A stretch of 64,000 nucleotides of DNA from Bathymodiolus brooksi (lineage: Eukaryota > Mollusca > Bivalvia > Mytilida > Modiolidae), in NCBI GenBank assembly GCA_963680875.1, contig OY804588.1:81058829-81122828 (forward strand), written 5' to 3'. Position 1 is the stretch's first letter, and every line of letters starts with the position of its first letter. A program made the translations under genes and the position numbers. Below the pieces are notes generated by a model. The model ran no database searches and was not told where the DNA came from. It was given only the letters and a program-made list of their open reading frames with translations. Shown here in pieces: positions 37,901 to 47,430 of this stretch.

Positions 37901-40900
37901 CATCATTTTGTGGATATCCCAATTAAGGACCTGGATTTCCAATGTCACATGTCGTGGTCTTTTTGTATGTACCTATATAATAATTTGAGGTAAGAGGAGA
38001 TTGTTCGTTTTGTTGATATTGGTGGAATTGATGATCATCGCTGTTTAAACTTTCTTTGTTTTGTTGATATTGGTGGAATTGATGACCATCGCTGTTTAAA
38101 CTTTCTTTTCATAACGTAAAAAAATATGTTGACAATCAAGGATAAATATATAAATCTACAACAGACACAGCAACAACAAAAAAGGGGGGTGTCTTAGTAC
38201 ACAAATTAATTAATCTCTCATTTTTTCATTGGTAAATTAGTAATATGATGGTGCGGTCAACTCGTCAAATAAACAAATAACAAGATTCCTTATTAAACAG
38301 AAAGATAAGACGCGGGGGGGGTGGGGGGGGGGGTAGACAATTAACTAGAATACAGAGAGACAGACAACTGACCAACCATATGATACGGGATAACTCAAGT
38401 GAAAGCAGGACGACGGGGAACAGACAACTGATCACCACAGTGTGTAGGAACGCAGGACTTGGAACAATCTGTCCCATATGACATGGGAATAGACAACTGA
38501 ACCTGGAGAGTTTGCAAGACAATTGACTCAGGCCTTGGTCCCCAACAGACACCTTCATGACATGGGAGCATTCAACTGAACTCAGAAAGTGGGAACTAAA
38601 ACTTGAACACAGGACATAAGAACTAACAACTGCACTCAGAATGAGGGAGTAGACAAATGGAAAGACACTCCAAAGAGGATGAAACTGAAACAAACACACA
38701 GGTAAGGTCAACCTGACTGTAGACATTTCAACAGACACCTGCACCCAGCCTCAACTAGAAGGTTGTAGTCTTTGAATGTTTGTATTCATTGACCTGATGT
38801 TTTATATAACAATAACTTTTGTATTGATATTTCTTAATATTGAGAAAACATTCATAACTTTAGGAACTAATTCACATTTCAAACCTATCAAAATCTTTAT
38901 ATAAGAAATAATAATAAAAAAAGAAAAGAAAAGAAAAAAAAGAAACCAGTAGTTCCCTTTAAAATATACCAGAAAGGATTGCAGTAACCATGGTTACACA
39001 TGGTGTTGGTTCTGACTTATTGACACATTGTTTTAATTGTCAGTTTGTCACAACAATATCACACATAATAAAACAACACTATTGGATTGTGTCTCCAACT
39101 GTAAAAGTGTGAAGAATGAAAATAATTGTTATTATTTATCAAGAAATATAAGAAAGTAAACAACCACAGAACAGGAATATACAAGTACAGGATGGAGAAA
39201 TGTGCACAATTAATTCAATTTTGGACAATTTAAAAACAATATTGTTTACAACACAATCAAATATGTTAATGGGCTGATAGGTAAACACCCGTTTTTCTCT
39301 TCACACATGCATATTTTGCTAAAATACACTTACTTTAAAAAAAGATGTTGCTTGGAAATATGATATTTTTGTGTGTGTGGGAAGAGGGAGTTAGGGACTG
39401 TGTGCATGGAGTTTTCAAAAAACGTATGGAATGTACTCATGGTATGTCCATGAAAAAAATTCTTACCCATTTAGTATACATATTGCAAAGTAAGATGATA
39501 CTCCATATTGCTGTAAAGCGTGAGAAAAACTATACAAGTCTTTTTTTCCCACGAATTTTCTGCATTAAACCAATTAACATTTATGTAGATAATCTTTATC
39601 CAAATACACACGGGTTCAATTTCAAGCATGTTACAGACCATATTGATAGTGTTTGAAAACGTTCATCAGACGTCTAGTTTAGAGCATCTTCTCCAGGCAA
39701 GGGTTACGACCTTCTTCTCCACCTCGTCAGAAGGAGGCCAGCTGATTGTAACTCTTGGCGAGAGAGGATGAGTTTACAAATAAAATTCTACAATCAAAGA
39801 TGCCTTATACTTTATGTGCTATAGTCGTGTATGTTTGTCATAGTGCAATCAACACACAAGTTAAATGCATGCGCAGTCTGTGGGGGTCGCCATAAATATC
39901 TCCACTCTCATTGTACTGCAATCCGACCAGATATTTTTAGCTGAAACTAACCATTGCTTCCCCTTTTTTCTACTAAATAAAAATAACTTTTACAATACGT
40001 GTATGGGATGCAAGATAGACAACGAAGTTATATAAAAGAGGACGCGATCTAATACATACCGTAAGTAATCATTTTTACACAAAATCATCCCCGATCTTGT
40101 AAAACATGAACCTAACTGTTCTAAATTTGTCTGACAACAAGAGCACTTTAAACAGCCGGTGTGCCAATATCTATCCATGGCGTGTAATAGGAATCTGTCT
40201 AAAATTCTGGCGCCACAACCGGCACATGCTTTCCCATACGGCGGTGCATCGCCCGTTACACTGTTGGCCAGGCTGCCGATGTCTTGCATCACACCGTTGT
40301 TCATCATGGATGAGCTATCATCTGTTCCTACAAAATAGTTGGGTTTGCTTAGTTAAGTTTTTTAATGAGGGTTAGGGTTATGGTGTTTAACGCCACTTTC
40401 AACAATATTTCAGTTTTATTGGTGGAGCAAACCGGAGTACCCGGAGAAAACCACCGACCTGGCACAAGTCACTTGCAAACTTTATCACATAATCATACAG
40501 GGTTAGGATTATGGTGTTTAACGCCACTTTCAATAATATTTCAGTTATATCGTTGCTGTCAGTTTTATTGGTGAAGGAGACTGGACTACCAGGAGAAAAC
40601 CACCGACCTGCTGCACGTCAATGACAAAACAAACAAATGGAAATTGTAAGTAATAAGTAACAAATATTATAGGAGTAAAGACAAGGAAACCACGGGTTAA
40701 ATGGACCTACCACCTTAATATGTTTGTAACTCTGTGTAGGTTTAGATTCGGATCCTCTCCCCCCCCCCCCCGGTTCAAACCTAGAGGGTTACGAATCAAA
40801 TCGGTTTCGATAACGAGTCTCTTATCCAAGCAAAATTATGGACACTAACATGTTTTCCAATTAACTTGTAACTGGGGAGATATTTTCATTAATTTGGTCT

Positions 40901-42788
40901 GAATAATGAATTACCTAAACAGCTGTTACTGTGTAAACGAATGATGTTTTTCCTTCTTCTGTTTTTTTTGGAACATAGCAAAGAATGGATGTCTGAATTT
41001 CAGATCAAACCGTAAATGTAACCGACCTTGCCTGTGGTCAGTATCCTGGCTGTTTTTGTTTTGTTTTTATTTTTTAGGACAAACGAAGTAATTGTGAAAT
41101 TCTCAATAGTACAATATAAAATGAGTATCATCAATACAGTATGATCAATGTATTAATAATTGACACAACTGTACATAATTATAAAAATCTAGATTAAAAA
41201 CTGGGGCTCTATAGCACGGTCTAGATGTGATAACGCCACAAGGACGGCATAGCTACCCTGACTTAAAAACTGTGGCTCTATAGCACGGTCTAGATGTGAT
41301 AACGCCACAAGGACGGAATAGCTACCCTGACTTAAAAACTGGGGCTCTATAGCACGGTCTAGATGTGATAACGCCACAAGGACGCATAGCTACCCTGACT
41401 TAAAAACTGGGGCTCTATAGCACGGTCTAGATGTGATAACGCCACAAGGACGGCATAGCTACCCTGACTTAAAAACTGGGGCTCTATAGCACGGTCTAGA
41501 TGTGATAACGCCCCAAGGACGGCATAGCTACCCTGACTTAAAAACTGGGGCTCTATACCAGTGAGAACAGCACTCGGGTCTCTTTAGCATGGTATGCATC
41601 ATACTGCATGTGATAACACCATTAGGAGGGCATAACTACCATGACTTAAACACTGGGGCTATATAGCACGGTCTAGATGTGATAACACCACTAGGACGGC
41701 ATAACTATCCGAACTGGGGCTCTATAGCATGATCTACATGTCATAACACCAACAGGACAGCAGAACTATCATATCTTAAAAACTGAGGCCCTATAGCATG
41801 GTTTACCGGTTATAACACCTGGACGGCACGATACACAACTTAAAAAACTGGAGTTATGTAGCATTGTCTACATGTGCTAACACCACTAGGACGGCACAAC
41901 TATCCTAACTGGGGTTCGATAGCATTGTCTACATATGCTAACACCCGATGATAATTAAATAACTACCTTAGACAAGAAGAAATCAAAACTACCATCTGCT
42001 TGAAAGTTGCCAAAGTTTTTATGTATTAGCCCCTGTAACCTCCCCAGACTAAGAAGGCTCAGTACAAAGTAAGTCATGCTGTACCGTCTTTTTCATCCAG
42101 GGGTATTTTCTGGTATCAATAAATACAAGCATTGGTTCTGATACAGTCCTTAGCATTGTATTTGTATGGGTAGAGATGTTTCGATATGTGGGGTGTGATA
42201 ATCAGGTCGTCTCGAACTAAATTAACATGAGAAATGGGGGGGGGGGGGTATTTTATCATATTTGTTTCAATAAAATGTATACACAAGATTAGAGCAGTAT
42301 AAATCATGAGAAGTTTCCTGATCGAATGAGTGTGTTATGTTCTGTAGACAAACATTATGTAGGTTGACCTAGCTGTGTTCTTTCCTGATAAAAAACGTTT
42401 GGCTGTATTTATATTTAAATTAAATGTTTAACCACACTATCAGAACCTGTAATGCACATGCTAGGGTTATTGTAAGGATTTCAGCACCCCGTCCCGACAG
42501 TACACCCTGTAACGTGGTACATAATAATACCCATTTTAAATACATTCAACACATGTACACCACCCACAAAAAACGGCTCAGACTGTTTTGCGAACTTTAA
42601 ATAAGGTTTAATTTCATATCGATCAAAACCATTTTGAAAATAATTTATCATGCTGTGAGAAAATAAAATAAATAAACAAACTTAAACGGAAGCTATTGAT
42701 AAATAACACGTGTTCAATGAATTATACAAACCATTTGTCATGATGGATGGAGAAGCTCGTGATCGTCTGCTGTTGTACAAAATGTCGT
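25142..42788 (-). CDS. LMO4: LIM-only transcription cofactor LMO4, spliced gene (three coding exons)
   Basis: Seen: three minus-strand exons (42788-42732 with ATG at 42741, 40327-40060, 25412-25142) bounded by AG acceptors and GT donors. They join in compatible phase (AAT G|GA; CG|G ATG) to give 182 residues. Two LIM domains follow a short Ser/Asn-rich N-terminus, and all zinc ligands are present (CAGC...HTGC..C..C...CKND and CSGC...HVNC..C..C...CEQD). Motifs such as [30 protein letters not shown] and PGDRF match LMO4 rather than LMO1/2/3. Known of the family: LMO4 has no DNA-binding domain; it is a nuclear adaptor that binds LDB/CLIM and bHLH or other factors and tunes LIM-homeodomain complexes. 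Vertebrate LMO4 is 165 residues, so the length fits. Introns are about 2.4 and 14.6 kb. Further 5' noncoding exons probably lie above 42.8 kb but were not found. Confidence 0.93.
25573..25692 (+). mobile_element. SINE tail with (AATC)n end
   Basis: CCATGACATAGCTTAAATAC and GTTAGTGTTAAACAC match the sense tail. It is followed by an (AATC)n microsatellite from 25637, the simple-repeat end expected of a retroposon. Confidence 0.55.
25693..27007. other. Intron sequence, nothing recognised
   Basis: AT-rich part of LMO4 intron 2 without a recognisable element. Confidence 0.5.
27008..27400 (+). mobile_element. SINE family B copy expanded by an internal minisatellite
   Basis: The head GGTGTAATAGTTAGCGTGCC and B-box region are followed by body sequence. 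A nine-copy 21-bp array interrupts the body (27119-27306), which resumes with GTAGGAGCAAACAC and GGAGCGACATGTC. It lies in LMO4 intron 2. Confidence 0.8.
27119..27306. repeat. 21-bp minisatellite inside a SINE B copy
   Basis: Nine units of GGCACCCAGCTTTACGGATGT (variants CATCTTTACGG, TTTATGG, TTTACGT). All frames stay open across it because 21 is a multiple of three. Confidence 0.93.
27655..27735. repeat. (TA)n and (TTAC)n around an AATAAA-bearing tail
   Basis: TA tracts precede CCGACTCTAAATAAAATTTA and then (TTAC)n. The nearby sequence at 27615 (TCGGATTAAGAGCACTTTAG) recurs in diverged form at 28090 and also ends CGACTTTAAATAAA. It resembles the 3' end of a retrotransposon. Confidence 0.6.
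27777..27812. repeat. (CCT)n (CAT)n microsatellite
   Basis: Runs of CTC and then ATC trinucleotides. Confidence 0.9.
27825..28015. repeat. Tandem duplication of roughly 100 bp
   Basis: TATATGTAACTGTATTTATG, GCATGAGTTTGCTTTTATGT and TATGTATACATGAGCTT occur twice in order. A second retrotransposon-like tail (GTCGATTCAAAAGCTCACTA, ending AATAAA) follows at 28088-28152. Confidence 0.75.
28160..29372. other. Intron sequence
   Basis: Apart from the GA tract at 28864 and a short G-run at 29033, nothing recognised. The 89-codon minus frame at 29046-29315 has no domain. Confidence 0.45.
28864..28935. repeat. (GA)n microsatellite
   Basis: A long GA tract with a few interruptions. Confidence 0.95.
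29378..29494. mobile_element. hAT-like MITE, CAGGGGCGGATCC family, internally deleted copy
   Basis: Opposite orientation to the other two. The end CCTGGATCCGTCCCTG is intact, but most of the other terminal region is deleted down to CAGGGGC. GTAGT is duplicated at 29373-29377 and 29495-29499, so the deletion was present before insertion or left the termini in place. It lies in LMO4 intron 2. Confidence 0.83.
29500..30609. other. Intron sequence
   Basis: A few loosely repeated blocks (TTGGTTACAGGGTGCAAG, ATTTGGAAGTCAATGGTCAT) at 29510-29720 may be an old degenerate tandem repeat. Otherwise nothing. Confidence 0.4.
30610..31265. repeat. 36-bp minisatellite with two main unit types
   Basis: About 18 units of CAGCCCCCGACCAGTCAGAA then TAAAATGAAGTCTGAG or TAAAATGAATTCTGTG. 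One truncated unit (31003) lacks the TAAAATG part. It ends in a C-run (31267-31283). The 205-codon minus frame and 85-codon plus frame are by-products. Confidence 0.93.
31285..32519. other. Intron sequence, AT-rich
   Basis: No gene or element recognised. G-run at 32103-32117. Confidence 0.45.
32520..32816. mobile_element. Complex hairpin element with 44-bp arms
   Basis: Arms 32695-32738 and 32773-32816 are inverted copies with one mismatch and a 34-bp loop. Upstream are two direct copies of GGCAATAACATGTTATCT and an inverted TTTATCACATATTTT pair (about 32540 and 32682), so this is probably a nested pair of MITEs. It lies in LMO4 intron 2. Confidence 0.65.
32817..33984. other. Intron sequence
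   Basis: The 97-codon plus frame at 32886-33179 has a slight basic bias but no domain I recognise. Otherwise nothing. Confidence 0.4.
33985..34378 (+). mobile_element. SINE family B, near full length
   Basis: The head includes CGACGGTGTACTGGACAGCG and the B box GATTCAAGCCCCGGTC. The body has GTGGAGTAACATGTC and the tail is GCAATATTGCTAACTTGGG. Part of it reads as a 116-codon frame at 33780-34130, which is not a gene. Confidence 0.78.
34379..35665. other. Intron sequence, repeat-poor
   Basis: AT-rich with many TAATTA-like motifs. No element recognised. Confidence 0.45.
34626..34656. repeat. (GTTT)n microsatellite
   Basis: Short GTTT run in LMO4 intron 2. Confidence 0.9.
35666..36018 (-). 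mobile_element. SINE family B, full length, antisense
   Basis: The antisense tail (GAGTGAGTGATTGTTCCTCA) precedes GACATGTCGCTCCACTCATA and the head (CATTCGAGGTGAGTACGATA). It lies in LMO4 intron 2. Confidence 0.78.
36019..36924. other. Intron sequence
   Basis: Nothing recognised. TA-rich palindromic stretch near 36640-36690. Confidence 0.45.
36925..37112. mobile_element. Hairpin element with three copies of one arm
   Basis: The outer arms AAGAATTGAATGCATTTTTT (36925 onward) and its complement (to 37112) each lead into GTAGTTTTATTGGC and then a GTGGACCGAAG block. A third, antisense copy of the inner part sits between them at about 36993-37035. It lies in LMO4 intron 2. Confidence 0.65.
37440..37740. 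promoter_or_regulatory. Candidate regulatory block in LMO4 intron 2
   Basis: A 300-bp stretch free of repeats, with dense TAATT/ATTA motifs (TAATGAATTAGAAAGCTAAT, CTATAATTAAGGATCAATTA) and mixed base composition. Its role as an enhancer is inferred from texture and position only. Confidence 0.3.
37785..37850 (-). mobile_element. SINE tail fragment
   Basis: TTGGTGTTTAACGCTAATTT followed by AGCAACATTTCAGCTATATC is the antisense common tail. Confidence 0.55.
37925..38112 (+). repeat. Unclassified interspersed repeat with 51-bp duplication
   Basis: It shares blocks with 4965-5090. The unit starting GTTTTGTTGATATTGGTGGA occurs twice, at 38007 and 38058 (period 51), with one or two differences. 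Confidence 0.6.
38340..38745. repeat. Degenerate repeats of an ACAGACAACTGA motif
   Basis: GACAGACAACTGACC, GAACAGACAACTGATC, GAATAGACAACTGAAC, CATTCAACTGAACTC and AACTAACAACTGCACTC occur at 30-70 bp spacing. They generate a 159-codon minus frame (38744-38265) with no recognisable domain. A G-run lies at 38315-38335. Confidence 0.5.
38746..40059. other. Intron sequence next to the LIM1 exon
   Basis: A 103-codon plus frame (39345-39656) has no domain. An imperfect palindrome lies around 39690-39765. Nothing else. Confidence 0.4.
40060..40327 (-). CDS. LMO4: LMO4 exon encoding LIM domain 1
   Basis: This exon encodes the N-terminal linker and the complete first LIM domain. The acceptor is ATTTTGTAG|GAACAG at 40328 and the donor is TTACG|GTATGTA at 40059. 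Zinc ligands run CxxC, HxxC, CxxC, CxxD (CAGC, HTGC, CSCC region, CKND). The frame is open from the acceptor and contains an ATG pair at 40307, which could be an alternative start. The exon ends two bases into an Arg codon, completed exactly by the G that starts the LIM2 exon. In LMO4, LIM1 is the main LDB1-binding finger. Confidence 0.95.
40375..40490 (-). mobile_element. SINE family A 3' part, antisense, inside LMO4 intron 1
   Basis: The antisense tail (GGTGTTTAACGCCACTTTCA, ACAATATTTCAG) is followed by GGAGAAAACCACCGACCTG. The copy is truncated in the body and lies directly beside a second truncated copy. Confidence 0.75.
40500..40625 (-). mobile_element. SINE family A 3' part, antisense, second tandem copy
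   Basis: It starts with the same GGGTTAGGATTATGGTGTTT junction as its neighbour at 40375, so the two 3' fragments arose by local duplication or nested insertion. Confidence 0.72.
41190..41560. repeat. 69-bp tandem repeat, five good units
   Basis: The unit is AAAAACTGGGGCTCTATAGC, ACGGTCTAGATGTGATAACG, CCACAAGGACGGCATAGCTA, CCCTGACTT. The units are nearly identical, so amplification is recent. Confidence 0.93.
41561..41950. repeat. Degenerate units of the 69-bp repeat
   Basis: Diverged units with variable length (GGCTATATAGCACGGTCTAG, CATGATCTACATGTCATAAC, TAGCATTGTCTACATGTGCT) extend the array on its right side only. Confidence 0.8.
42732..42788 (-). CDS. LMO4: LMO4 exon with start codon
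   Basis: Short exon holding the proposed ATG at 42741-42739 followed by ACA AAT G, then a GTTTGT donor. Splicing to the next exon gives MTNGTDDSSS, which resembles the MVNPGSSS start of vertebrate LMO4. A T-rich tract ending in AAGCAG just upstream would make a good acceptor at 42789-42790, so this looks like an internal exon with 47 nt of 5' UTR and a separate noncoding first exon further up. Alternatively translation could start at the ATG at 40307, inside the next exon, and this piece would be UTR. It is less certain than the two LIM exons. Confidence 0.7.
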
Positions 42789-44667
42789 CTGCTTAAAAAT
42801 ATGAATAAATAAAAGCAAAAAATCACCACAATAAATTCCTTGGAAAAATAGTTAGAAATAATGTCACAGTTTAAAAATAGCACTTTGTCATTTTATACCA
42901 TCTACCGACGTTAGAACGAAGGAGAAGATAGTTTAGTTTCCACACAGGATTTCCGATGATTTGTAATGTAAACACTTTAAACATACATATAAATTGTCCG
43001 TCTAATGTATACAAGCACAAATACATAAAATGTATAATGTGTGTGTTGTTAGCTCTCCTCAACAAAACAACTTCATAATGCCTCTACCAGATTATGTTAT
43101 GGCCTAGAATGTTGTGAATTACATCTGCTTTACGAATGGATCGTTTCTCATTTGTAGTCAACCAATCGGAACGTTTCATTCAACTAAATGAATGGAAAAA
43201 ATGATAATTGGCGCTCCGCCCAACTGGATATTGACAGATTTAATTTTGTCAATATTATGAATGTTAATAATGCTTGTTGGTTTTTAAAAGCAGGTAATTA
43301 TACCTTGATTAAAACTAGATGTTTATCTCAGATCTCTTTAAAGCCATTTATTATTTATTAGTTTTTGTGTTAATACTGGCCAGCTTATTAAGAGAACGTA
43401 TTCATTTATTTTAATCAAAATAAAACTAGGGGAAATAATTAAAATTATCTGCCTTAATAATAGGAACAGAAATAAAACGATTATTAAAACGCATTAGTGT
43501 CAAACTTTAGATAATTAAATTTCCTCCAAATTGATTAATTCATTCATCTGTTTAGATTATAATACCCGGTGTACCCTTCAGTGTTTATACAGGAAAAATG
43601 ACACAAATTTCTCTCCTACATAAAAAAAAAAAGTGTTTGAACTTTTTTAATATTTTTAATTGAAAAAAAGGATATATATTTGTTGTAAATGTCTTAAGCC
43701 TTATAATTACACAATATGTTTTTAATGTTAGTTCACATGTAATAGATTATCTCTTGTTTGTATTAAATTAATATTTTTTTTTTCATAATTAAATTTTCAA
43801 ATTAAAATGTTCTTATAGCGATAGCTTTCATTTCAAATGTATTCGTACTATAAGGTTTAATCAATGATAATATGATCATTATATAATTTTTCTACAAAAC
43901 CATTTTCTACAAAAACCACATGAATTTGTTGGGTTTTGAATTGAAAGTATTTTATTTGTTGGAAATAGATGACTTGTACAATATTCTTAAACATCAGGTC
44001 TTGCAACACATGTAATGGTATTAAATGAAGTTGCAAGAAACTGCGTGAAAAAAAAATGAAACTGAACATTTGATAGCCTGACCATAATATAAAACTTATA
44101 CAAATAAAAACAATAATAAAAAGTAATAATATACAAAGCGAAATTGCTTGGCTTGTTTTTTTCCAACGATCGACATTTCAGAAAACAAGAATAGATGAGC
44201 TCTTCTTGCTGACACAGTATACGTTATCTTTCAATAATCCCACTTGTAGAAAAACCTACATTTGCCAACAACTCTTTTAGAAAAGTACTCTTTGCTAAAA
44301 TATAGATAAATTGATGGATAGCACAGTTCATCTCACAAATATATCTTCTTTTTTTTTTTTTTTTAACAATTGTAGATATATATATATTGCCTTTGTTCTA
44401 CCTACTGTTATCACATAAGATCTCTCATGAAGACCATTCAGTTCTTTAGATAATAATCAGGAGCTATAGTAACACAACTTAAAAATATCATAGTTACATG
44501 AACTTACATCGTTGTGGTAAGAAATGGCGTTGAATTGTTGGTGATACCGAGGTCACGTACGTTTTTAATTTAGTATACTACGACTGCTGAATTATACAAT
44601 TACTCCTAACACACAAATACATGACCGCTGTCCTTCCTGGTTTAGTACAGGCACTTCAATTGATTTG
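42789..44667. other. Region upstream of the LMO4 start-codon exon
   Basis: It may be a further intron or the promoter. AT-rich, with no CpG-rich block, TATA box in an obvious setting or recognisable repeat. A 5' UTR exon could lie here or further upstream and would not be visible without transcripts. Confidence 0.4.
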
Positions 44668-44845
44668 ATTTGATTTTTGGTGTTTAACGCCACTTTCAGC
44701 AATATTTCAACTATATCATGGCGACCAGTTTTAGTAGTGGAAGAAGCCAGAGTACCCAGTAGGAACCACCGACCATGAGCAAGCAACTGGTAAACTTTAT
44801 CACTTGCGGCTGCGAGGCGAGTGCACCTTTTTTGTAACACTTCAA
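44668..44845 (-). mobile_element. SINE family D, 3' part, antisense
   Basis: The antisense tail GGTGTTTAACGCCACTTTCA is followed by the body and the family-specific CACTTGCGGCTGCGAGGCGA block. The tRNA-like head is missing. Confidence 0.72.
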
Positions 44846-45344
44846 TTGAAAGTGACGGGGTTAAACTAGTGCTATAGACGCAAACCTCGCCTCTTAGTGA
44901 TTTATTTCTTCGAAAGGTGTCAATATGATATACACATCCTGTAAATAGTGCTCTGTTTACACCCATCGAACCTGGTAAATATCACATGAAGACTATTACC
45001 TTCGTCATGCGTTTTTATGAAAGCTATACGTGAGGACTTCCAGGAATTGTAAAAGTATATAAAAGGTGTTGTTTTGTCAAATAACTGATATTAGATGAAG
45101 TATCTATGTTAAATGATTGTACACAATTTTGAAATGAAAAAAATAAGATAAAATTAGGTATAGTTTTTAGAGGAAATCGCCGAATGATTTTAACAGAAGG
45201 ATTTGCTAAATTTAGCAAAACAATATCTGTTTCAGACATCGAGTGACTGAACTCTAACGGTCTTATAAAAGCACATAAACATATTGAGTTTTGGAAAGCA
45301 AACACCCATCTTCAGAAACAAACTCTTTCTCATAGATCACACAG

Positions 45345-46165
45345 AGGAAAATAAGATATTACACTCTTACAAGTAAGACATTCCAACCAAAAAAGTAAGA
45401 TATTCCACTCTAACAAGTAAGACATTCCAACCAAAAAAGTAAGATATTCCACTCTAACAAGTAAGACATTCCAACCAAAAAAGTAATATATTCTACTCTA
45501 ATAAGTAAGTCATTCCAACCGAAAAAAGTAAGATATTACACTCTTACAAGTAAGGCATTCAAGACAAAAAAGTAAGATATTCCACTCTAACAAGAAAGAC
45601 ATTCCAACCAAAAAAGTAAGATATTCTACTCTAATAAGTAAGACATTCCAACCGAAAAAAGTAAGATATTCCACCCTAATAAGTAAGACATTCCAACCAA
45701 AAAAGTAAGTTATTCCACCCTAATAAGTAAGACATTCCAAACTAAAAAAAGTAAGATATTCAATCCAGAAAAGTAATATATGCCACTCAAACAAGTAAGA
45801 TATTCAACCAAAAAGTAAGATATTCCACTCTAAAAAGTAAGACATTCCAACCAAAAAGGAAGATATTCAACCCAGAAAAGTAAGATATTAAAAACAGAAA
45901 AGTAAGATATCACACAGAGGAAAATAAGATATTCCACTCCAACAAGTAAGATATTCCAACCAAAAAAGTAAGATATTCCACTCTAACAAGACATTCCAAC
46001 CAAAAAAGTAAAATATTCCACTCTAAAAAGTAAGACATTCCAACCAAACAGGAAGATATTCAACCCAGAAAAGTAATATCTCACATTAAGTAAAGTAAGA
46101 TATTCCACTCAAACAAGTAAGACATTCCAACCAAAAAGTAATATATTCCACCATGTAAATTATGA
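45345..46165. repeat. About 43-bp repeat built of two 21-22-bp halves
   Basis: Alternating halves AAGTAAGATATTCCACTCTA and ACAAGTAAGACATTCCAACC, drifting to single-half units at the right (GTAAGATATTCAACCCAG). TCACACAGAGGAAAATAAGA occurs at both 45338 and 45910, suggesting a larger block duplication of about 570 bp. Confidence 0.88.
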
Positions 46166-46661
46166 AATTCCACCAGAATAAGGTAAGGTATTCGGTATTA
46201 TATAAAACAACTAAATATTTTGTCTTGTGACATATAAAATACTTCATTGTCATTGGACAGTCGCCATCAATTAAATATGAAAGGCCACCTGTCTTGATGA
46301 CGAGATACTTTACCATATGTAGTTCCCGCCACAGAGACGCTTGAAGCATCTTCACCACTAGTTCTAATAATAAAACCCTAAATGCTCGCTTACTCGCAAG
46401 GGTTATAACGGCATGCCATTACACGTAATGGAGCAGCCGCCGAGATTTTTTGCGCTCGCTTACAGAGCTTCTGACGCCTGCATTTATCAATAATAAGACA
46501 TAACCTTTCCTTTTGTCCATTATTATAACAAGTTTTTATCACCTACCAGTATTTTAGAATGTAATTCCCACAAAATAAAATCTTCTCTTTGAAAATTTTG
46601 AATTTCGTCATTTCCGGCCTCACTATTTGGATGTCGATACCATATTTGGCGATTTAGGCGT
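46166..46661. other. Noncoding sequence
   Basis: Short inverted motif CCATTACACGTAATGG at 46415. Nothing else recognised. Confidence 0.45.
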
Positions 46662-46671
46662 GAACGTTTAC

Positions 46672-46746
46672 CAATCGTAACTACTCGGCCATTCTCGCTA
46701 CCCTGCAAATAACAGGGTAGCGAGAATGGCCGAGTAGTTACGATTG
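46672..46746. mobile_element. Minimal hairpin MITE: perfect 34-bp arms, 7-nt loop
   Basis: Arm 46672-46705 is the exact reverse complement of 46713-46746, with loop CAAATAA, and has the same termini as the 11.6-kb element. Flanks GAACGTTTAC (46662-46671) and GAATGTTTAC (46747-46756) form a 10-bp duplication with one mismatch. It is essentially two inverted ends with the centre deleted. Confidence 0.88.
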
Positions 46747-46756
46747 GAATGTTTAC

Positions 46757-47234
46757 ATCAGGTTGTAATAAGAAATACCATATTTAGAAAAGCTCCGCCT
46801 TCCGTAGTTTCCGGTTATGGAAAACGATCGATAAATTTGAACAAGGTTGTTGCTAACTTTGAAAAGCATATATTTCTCAGCCAAACCGATTTAACAAGGA
46901 CTGGGATCATCAGTAATTGTTATAATGAAATGTTTGAAGCGTAAATAGTGAGTTTTTATGTTTCAACTGCAACCTTTTTTTTGCTCCATTGTGACGAATG
47001 GGACCGCGTTGTAGCTCTGCCGAGACACAAGTTTGTCACAGGAGCTACATTATTGCAGCTACTTCACCACCTGTGTGTTTTACATGAAACTAATTACATG
47101 TATTTCATTAACCAATCAATGGTTGTACTGTCCTGTCTGTTTCGTTTATATGTTCTTTGTGACGTGTTAGCTATAATGGTAATGGCGGCCATGTTATGAA
47201 ATTAACTATTATGGACATATCTCCTCGGAAATGC
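46757..47234. other. Noncoding sequence
   Basis: Short frames at 46744-47199 show no domain. Confidence 0.45.
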
Positions 47235-47430
47235 TTACCCTTCCTGAGCACCCGAGTTCACCCCCGGTTTTAATGGGGTTTGTGTTACTCAATCTTTAGT
47301 TTTATGTGTAAGTTTTGTAGACCGTTGTTTGTCCTTTTGTATTTTTTCATTTGACCATTGTGTTGTCTGTTCTTCTTCGATTTACGGATTCTGATTACCC
47401 CTTTGGTAACTCTTCTCCAAAGAACATCTG
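47235..47430 (+). mobile_element. Family C repeat, plus copy of an inverted pair
   Basis: It runs GAGCACCCGAGTTCACCCCC, GGGGTTTGTGTTACTCAATC, TTGTCCTTTTGT, TTGACCATTGTGTTGTCTG and GATTTACGGATTCTGATTAC in the family order. Confidence 0.75.

Larger units (their letters stand above)
25413..40059 (-). other. LMO4 intron 2 (14.6 kb)
   Basis: The large intron separates the two LIM exons, with a GTATGTA donor and a TTCTTTACAG acceptor. It contains SINE copies, hairpin elements, 21-bp and 36-bp minisatellites, GA and AATC microsatellites, and AT-rich single-copy stretches that may hold enhancers. No second gene is visible on either strand. Confidence 0.88.
40328..42731 (-). other. LMO4 intron 1 (2.4 kb)
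   Basis: This intron lies between the start-codon exon and the LIM1 exon, with a GTTTGT donor and a TTTTGTAG acceptor. It holds two antisense SINE pieces (40375-40625) and a 69-bp array (41190-41950). A C-run sits near 40760 and a G-run near 42238. No other coding sequence was seen. Confidence 0.75.

Noticed and set aside
38265..38744. 159-codon minus frame, Leu/Ser/Cys-rich with a proline run
   Set aside because: The proline run is a G-run on the plus strand and the rest follows degenerate ACAGACAACTGA repeats. No domain.
39690..39765. Palindrome around CCTTCTTCTCC...AGAAGGAGG
   Set aside because: The arms are short and interrupted and no flank duplication was found, so it is not called as an element.
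40365..40382. Telomere-like GGGTTAGGGTTA
   Set aside because: Only about two units, at the junction of a SINE tail; not a telomeric tract.
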